From the IMG/VR virus record IMGVR_UViG_3300042553_000279, positions 1-22,533 of that record: 22,533 bases of DNA. The stretch is one strand, 5' to 3'. Below are positions 19,087 to 22,533 of the stretch, piece by piece. Every line of letters begins with the position of its first letter. Position 1 is the first letter of the stretch. Origin of the DNA: a virus. Made by a program: the position numbers and the translations under genes. The notes under the pieces are model-generated. The model was not told the origin of the DNA and searched no databases. It was given only the letters and a program-made list of their open reading frames with translations.

Positions 19087-19227
19087 TCAATCAACCTGCA
19101 ACGACGACGTGCTTGCGTCACCGCCAGGCGGACAGCTATGACCATCGCAGGGGTCGACCAAAGCCGCTAACAGATAGACGGCGACTAGAGCCGCAGACAG
19201 GATCGCAACGCGGGTGCGGTCTTTCAT
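19087..19227 (-). CDS. Small single-span membrane or secreted protein
   Basis: A 46-residue ORF with AGGGTGA just before the ATG. A basic start (MKDRTR) leads into one hydrophobic segment (VAILSAALVAVYLLAALV, residues 7-24), then a short Cys/Gly/Pro-rich tail (DPCDGHSCPPGGD). It could be a membrane-anchored peptide with a periplasmic tail or have a cleaved signal. Its first eleven bases match those of the gene at 19761 (ATGAAAGACCG). Confidence 0.6.
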   Translation of the reverse strand: MKDRTRVAILSAALVAVYLLAALVDPCDGHSCPPGGDASTSSLQVD

Positions 19228-19247
19228 GGTGTCACCCTATTGATCGG

Positions 19248-19469
19248 TTAACGGATCGTCAATGCAGCATAATGGCAGTCAACGTATCGCCTACCCTGCG
19301 CCATGTACAAGTGACCGTCTTTACCATCTTTCAAGACCGGCATACCGGCACGTGAGAATGCAGCGACGGTGCGGGCATTGATCGGAGTGATACGTGTTGC
19401 AGTTTGAATGTAAAGAGTTTTGCCGGATTCAATAGCAGTTAGCAGTTCTGCGGCAGTTGGTCTAACCAT
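19248..19469 (-). CDS. Small protein, unknown
   Basis: A 73-residue protein with TAGGTGA before the ATG. The sequence (TAAELLTAIESGKTLYIQTA, INARTVAAFSRAGMPVLKDG, HLYMAQGRRYVDCHY) is a helix followed by strands, with basic residues throughout; it could bind nucleic acid. No family recognised. Confidence 0.7.
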   Translation of the reverse strand: MVRPTAAELLTAIESGKTLYIQTATRITPINARTVAAFSRAGMPVLKDGKDGHLYMAQGRRYVDCHYAALTIR

Positions 19470-19479
19470 ATGTCACCTA

Positions 19480-19761
19480 TCAGGAAAAGATGGAAAGAAT
19501 GTCGTCAATGGTGTGGGTGTCGTGGCGATACTCCACAATCGGAGCATCGGCATTGGTGTAGGCGTCCTCATCGGCATAGACGCTGCAAAACCAATCGTCA
19601 TGCGTGGGATAGTCGCTATCGCGGGACACGACGACGATATAGCGGCCATCGTCAGCGGTAGTCGCAAGGTATCGCACGTGGTAGTCGTCTACCGCGTCAA
19701 ACTCTGGCAAGTCTGCGGCGAAGTCATCGCGAAGGGATTGGACGTAAGCACGGTCTTTCAT
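19480..19761 (-). CDS. Acidic protein, first gene of the leftward small-gene cluster
   Basis: A 93-residue strongly acidic protein with AGGGTGA before the ATG. It is rich in Asp and Tyr (VDDYHVRYLATTADDGRYIV, DSDYPTHDDWFCSVYADEDA). High acidity invites comparison with DNA mimics, but nothing specific supports this. It lies nearest the control region, so it should be the first gene transcribed leftward from there. Confidence 0.7.
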   Translation of the reverse strand: MKDRAYVQSLRDDFAADLPEFDAVDDYHVRYLATTADDGRYIVVVSRDSDYPTHDDWFCSVYADEDAYTNADAPIVEYRHDTHTIDDILSIFS

Positions 19762-20318
19762 GAGTCACCCTTGTTTGTGTTCTGACAAGGAAAGTTTGAC
19801 AGACTGCAATGCAATCGTTCGTGCAATCGCTAGTCATGACCACAGCGCGGATACTATGGAATAACCCTATTAGAAACAGGCAGTTAGGCGGTAAATAGTA
19901 AATAGTGGGGTTTTGGGGAGTGTGTAAAAAAATCATTAGCACAAAATGGACTTGGCTTAAAATGCATCTTTTGACTACAGAGGCATAAAATCCTTTTACT
20001 TTCAACAACTTAACGCATAGTACTTTCCCCAAACACGAAAACACTATCCCTTTAAAATCAAAGACTTACGCCATAGTACTTGACTATGGGTTTTGACTAT
20101 TTCGGCACAATTGTGTTGTATGTACGCAACATGTTGCGTCTACGCTACACATGGGATGCGTGATCCGTGGTGTGACCGCCTGGTGGTTGTGGTAGAAATG
20201 CTACTGTGGTGGAAAGGAGACTAGGGGGGGGTACAGGGCCAAACCCCACCCCCCTGTGTTGTTACGAAGGCCTCGAAAGGAATTTTTATTTTTTTACAAA
20301 CTCTCGTATCCTCTCCCT
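19762..20318. promoter_or_regulatory. AT-rich control region, possible origin and promoters, no convincing long gene
   Basis: About 560 bases without a convincing gene. It holds TAAATAG twice in tandem (19892-19905), CATAGTACTT twice (20016-20025 and 20072-20081), an inverted repeat CCATAGT/ACTATGG (20071-20089), two perfect palindromes (20106-20115 and 20124-20139), and a G-run/C-run hairpin (20223-20255). A TTGACT (20093-20098) with TTGTAT 17 bases on (20116-20121) is a weak rightward promoter candidate. The region divides leftward early-type genes from the rightward terminase genes, so it could hold the promoters for both and perhaps the origin. Confidence 0.55.
20106..20139. repeat. Paired perfect palindromes, operator candidates
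   Basis: CACAATTGTG (20106-20115) and ACGCAACATGTTGCGT (20124-20139) are perfect palindromes of 10 and 16 bases with centres 21 bases apart, two helical turns. They lie across the spacer and start region of the candidate promoter. Confidence 0.7.
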
Positions 20319-20831
20319 ATGGACTCATTCCGATCCATTCCGTTTGAACCGCGTGAGTTGAAGGCGTCGCCTGAGATGCTGGAGAAGATTTACGCTGCTG
20401 CCAAACTTGGTCTGAGGGGAGATGCGTTGGCATTTGCCGCTGACCTCTTGCCCATTGAGTATCGTCGATTGACACAACTGGACGCTGCTGCGGCCACAGC
20501 GGAGGCTAAGGGTCGTGCGGACAGCGAAGTGGAAGCGGCTACCGTGCTGCGAGGAGCGGCTCTGGAAGGCGATAGCAAGGCTGCTCTCGCGCTCCTTACC
20601 CATCTGCACGGGTGGGTGGCCAAGACGCAGGTACAGGTCGATATCAAGTCGCAGATCAGCATTATCGCTGCCCTGCAAGAAGCGGAGTCTCGCGTCATCG
20701 AGGGCAGAGTACTGTCGGATGCGGGGGCTGCATTGACCGACGGTTCTCGGGACAATGCGATTGCATTAACGCACTCCTTGCCGAACTCCAAACTGGAACG
20801 TCATTCCGAATATGCAGACGCCGATCTATAG
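20319..20831 (+). CDS. terS: Terminase small subunit
   Basis: A 170-residue protein. An N-terminal helical DNA-recognition region (MLEKIYAAAKLGLRGDALAF, PIEYRRLTQLD) is followed by the small-terminase pattern KGRADSEVEAATVLRGAAL, DSKAALALLTHLHGWVAK and a helical C-terminus. It should bind the packaging site and recruit the large subunit, whose gene overlaps its end by 20 bases. I choose the ATG at 20319; a GTG at 20256 would add an unlikely basic/aromatic extension. Unusually, the ATG is preceded by a pyrimidine stretch with no Shine-Dalgarno. Confidence 0.8.
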   Translation: MDSFRSIPFEPRELKASPEMLEKIYAAAKLGLRGDALAFAADLLPIEYRRLTQLDAAAATAEAKGRADSEVEAATVLRGAALEGDSKAALALLTHLHGWVAKTQVQVDIKSQISIIAALQEAESRVIEGRVLSDAGAALTDGSRDNAIALTHSLPNSKLERHSEYADADL

Positions 20832-22344
20832 CCCTGACGAAGAACAGTTGCTGATGTCCAAGGTCTGGTCACCCCAGATCAAGGACGACCCGGAAGCCTT
20901 TGTCCTGATGGTTTTCCCTTGGGGTAAGCAAGGTACGCCCTTGGAACACTTCAAGGGGCCGAGGAAATGGCAGCGTGGGGTGCTGCGGCATATCGCCTCA
21001 CACATTGCCAAGAACAAGCAGACGACCGCCTACGAAGTCCTGCGTATGGCTACGGCCTCGGGACGCGGTATCGGTAAATCTGCGCTCGTCTCTTGGCTCA
21101 TCCTGTGGATGCTTTCGACGCGGATAGGCTCTACGACCATCGTTTCGGCCAACTCCGAAGCCCAGCTGCGCTCGGTCACATGGGCAGAAATCACAAAGTG
21201 GCTGGCCCTTTTGATGAATTCGCATTGGTTTGAGGTGTCTGCCACCCGCGTGATGCCCGCCAAGTGGCTTGCCGAACTCGTCGAACGCGATCTGAAGGTC
21301 GGCACACGCTATTGGGCCGTCGAAGGACGCCTCTGGAGTGAGGAAAACCCCGATTCCTACGCTGGCGTCCACAACCAGGCGGGCGTGATGGTCATTTTTG
21401 ACGAAGCATCGGGCATTCCTGACGCTATCTGGTCGGTCACTTCAGGATTTTTTACAGAAAATACCCCGAATCGCTTCTGGTGCGCGTTTTCCAACCCCCG
21501 GCGCAATGCGGGCTACTTTTTCGAGGCTTTCCATGCCAAAAGAGCGTTCTGGTTCACGCAAAACATCGACGCCCGCGAAGTCGAAGACACCGACAAAGCG
21601 GTCTACGAGCAAATCATCGCCGAATACGGCCCCGACTCCACCCAAGCCAAGGTCGAAGTCTACGGACACTTCCCCACAGATGACGGCGATCAATTCATCT
21701 CGCCCCACGTGGTCGAACACGCTATGTCCACCCCCAAATACAAGGATGAAACCGCTCCCCGAGTCATCGGCGTCGATCCCGCCCGCTCCGGAGCCGACTC
21801 GACGGTTATCGTGGTTCGTCAAGGTCGCGATCTGGTGGCGATTCGTCGCTATCAGGGCGAGGATACAATGGCTACTGTGGGTCGCGTTATTGACGCCATC
21901 GAAGAGTTCCAACCGACGCTGGTGGTCTTAGACGAAGGCGGCCTTGGATACGGCATCCTTGACCGCTTGAAAGAGCAACGGTATAAGGTCGTTCGGGGCG
22001 TCAATTTCGGTTGGAAGTCAAAAACCCCGCAGATGTATGCGAATAAACGCGCAGAACTCTGGGGTTCTATGCGTGAGTGGCTGCAAACCGCTTCTATCCC
22101 GCAAGACCGCCAACTGAAATCAGACCTGATCGGGCCTAACCAGAAACCCAATTCGTCGGGGTCGATTCAGTTGGAAAGCAAGAAGGACATGAAATCACGC
22201 GGATTGGCCTCTCCAGACGCCGCAGACGCTCTGGCGTGTACTTTCGCCTATCCGGTGGCCCATCGGGAGGCCCGCGTCAAAGACCGCCGTGTGAGCGTCT
22301 ACGACGGCCCTAACGGCCTTCACAATTCATGGTTGGGAGCCTGA
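20812..22344 (+). CDS. terL: Terminase large subunit
   Basis: A 510-residue packaging motor. Walker A is SGRGIGKS (83-90, Lys89), Walker B is VMVIFDEAS (192-200, Asp197 and Glu198), and the coupling motif is SNP at 227-229. The RNase H-like nuclease domain has Asp322 in GVDPARSGADST, Asp374 in VVLDEGG and Asp469 in SPDAADAL. It pumps DNA into the prohead and cuts the concatemer. The length is normal for the family. It starts inside the small subunit gene, so the two are translated together. The next gene follows after one base. Confidence 0.95.
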   Translation: MQTPIYSPDEEQLLMSKVWSPQIKDDPEAFVLMVFPWGKQGTPLEHFKGPRKWQRGVLRHIASHIAKNKQTTAYEVLRMATASGRGIGKSALVSWLILWMLSTRIGSTTIVSANSEAQLRSVTWAEITKWLALLMNSHWFEVSATRVMPAKWLAELVERDLKVGTRYWAVEGRLWSEENPDSYAGVHNQAGVMVIFDEASGIPDAIWSVTSGFFTENTPNRFWCAFSNPRRNAGYFFEAFHAKRAFWFTQNIDAREVEDTDKAVYEQIIAEYGPDSTQAKVEVYGHFPTDDGDQFISPHVVEHAMSTPKYKDETAPRVIGVDPARSGADSTVIVVRQGRDLVAIRRYQGEDTMATVGRVIDAIEEFQPTLVVLDEGGLGYGILDRLKEQRYKVVRGVNFGWKSKTPQMYANKRAELWGSMREWLQTASIPQDRQLKSDLIGPNQKPNSSGSIQLESKKDMKSRGLASPDAADALACTFAYPVAHREARVKDRRVSVYDGPNGLHNSWLGA

Positions 22345-22345
22345 T

Positions 22346-22477
22346 ATGCCCCTCGTAAAGTCCGCGTCCAAGGCTGCTTTCCGCAAGAACGTCAAGGCCG
22401 AGGTCAAATCCGGCAAGCCGACAAAGCAAGCCGTGGCGATTGCGTATTCCGTTCAGCGTAAGGCCAAGCGCAAGTAA
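22346..22477 (+). CDS. Small basic phage protein (KPTKQAVAIAYSV type)
   Basis: A 43-residue protein starting one base after the terminase stop. It reads MPLVKSASKAAFRKNVKAEV then KSGKPTKQAVAIAYSV and QRKAKRK. This pattern is very common in phages next to terminase and portal genes (DUF6496-like). It is basic and probably helical; function unknown. It is too short for usual ORF cut-offs but the conserved motif makes it secure. Confidence 0.8.
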   Translation: MPLVKSASKAAFRKNVKAEVKSGKPTKQAVAIAYSVQRKAKRK

Positions 22478-22533
22478 TGGACAACGGCATGAAGGGGGTG
22501 GTCGCTAACACCCCATCCAAGCGCAAGTCGGCT
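22477..22533 (+). CDS. Start of a further gene, runs off the window
   Basis: The ATG at 22477 shares one base with the previous stop (TAATG) and opens MDNGMKGVVANTPSKRKSA, in frame to the end of the window. In comparable phages a short protein or the portal gene follows here. Too little is visible to name it. Confidence 0.5.
   Translation, partial: MDNGMKGVVANTPSKRKSA

Larger units (their letters stand above)
18816..19783 (-). repeat. Recurrent ribosome-binding leaders of the small-gene cluster
   Basis: Genes starting at 18074, 18810, 19041, 19227, 19469 and 19761 each follow TAGGTGA or AGGGTGA. GTCCGATAACTC (minus strand) is identical upstream of two (18840-18829 and 19066-19055), and a related CGATCCGTTAAC lies at 19256-19245 upstream of a third. 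They look like duplicated cassette leaders. Confidence 0.6.

Noticed and set aside
19907-19918. GGGGTTTTGGGG, a telomere-like quadruplex motif
   Set aside because: Only two G-tracts occur together, so an intramolecular quadruplex is not supported; probably chance within the AT-rich spacer.
20256-20318. N-terminal extension of the small terminase from a GTG at 20256
   Set aside because: No ribosome-binding site, and the added residues are an unlikely basic/aromatic stretch encoded by a T-rich spacer; small terminases normally start near the helical DNA-recognition region.
1-22533. CRISPR array, tRNA, rRNA, integrase, reverse transcriptase or diversity-generating retroelement
   Set aside because: I looked for regularly spaced repeats, tRNA-like clover folds and the marker motifs of these enzymes and saw none; a search with tRNA and profile tools would be needed to exclude weak cases.

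Overview
The window is part of a tailed double-stranded DNA phage genome, GC-rich, tightly packed, with most neighbouring genes overlapping by 1-11 bases. Nested Rz/Rz1-type spanins mean a Gram-negative host. Genes resembling DNA-transfer/ejection proteins, with no tape measure in view, suggest a short-tailed (podovirus-like) virion. I see no integrase, no CI-size repressor and no DNA polymerase here, so lifestyle cannot be settled; a proteobacterial host is the best guess.

Layout. (1) 2-5646, rightward: end of the virion genes, with a partial tail/decoration-type protein, a glycine-rich adhesin-like protein, two small unknowns, then three probable internal/ejection proteins. (2) 5643-6984, rightward: lysis cassette of two small membrane proteins (holin candidates), i-spanin with a fully nested o-spanin, and a GH108 muramidase. 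(3) 6993-8356, rightward: small HExxH putative metallopeptidase and an HTH-metallophosphoesterase. (4) 13314-8353, leftward: a recombination operon (ERF annealing protein, YqaJ exonuclease, SSB-tail protein, HTH_39 protein, VRR-NUC nuclease, one secreted protein) whose distal end carries an HNH endonuclease convergent with the phosphoesterase. (5) 13315-13403: a divergent promoter whose two -35 elements share five bases. (6) 13404-15744, rightward: Cro-like regulator, YbcO-like nuclease and small accessory genes built from recurring modules. (7) 15819-17132, rightward: SF3-like/DUF5906 replicative helicase. (8) 19761-17160, leftward: small-gene cluster with near-identical ribosome-binding leaders and a two-domain homologue of the bacterial beta sliding clamp, ending at a leftward terminator. 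(9) 19762-20318: AT-rich, palindrome-rich control region. (10) 20319 onward, rightward: small and large terminase, a small basic protein, and the start of another gene; head genes should follow beyond the window.

How it fits together: the divergent promoter would switch early transcription between recombination (left) and accessory/replication genes (right). The helicase and phage clamp would act with host replication enzymes, ERF plus YqaJ would process and recombine replicated DNA, the terminase would package it, and the lysis cassette would release virions. The most unusual item is the clamp homologue: it keeps the peptide-binding cleft residues of the bacterial beta clamp but lacks domain I.
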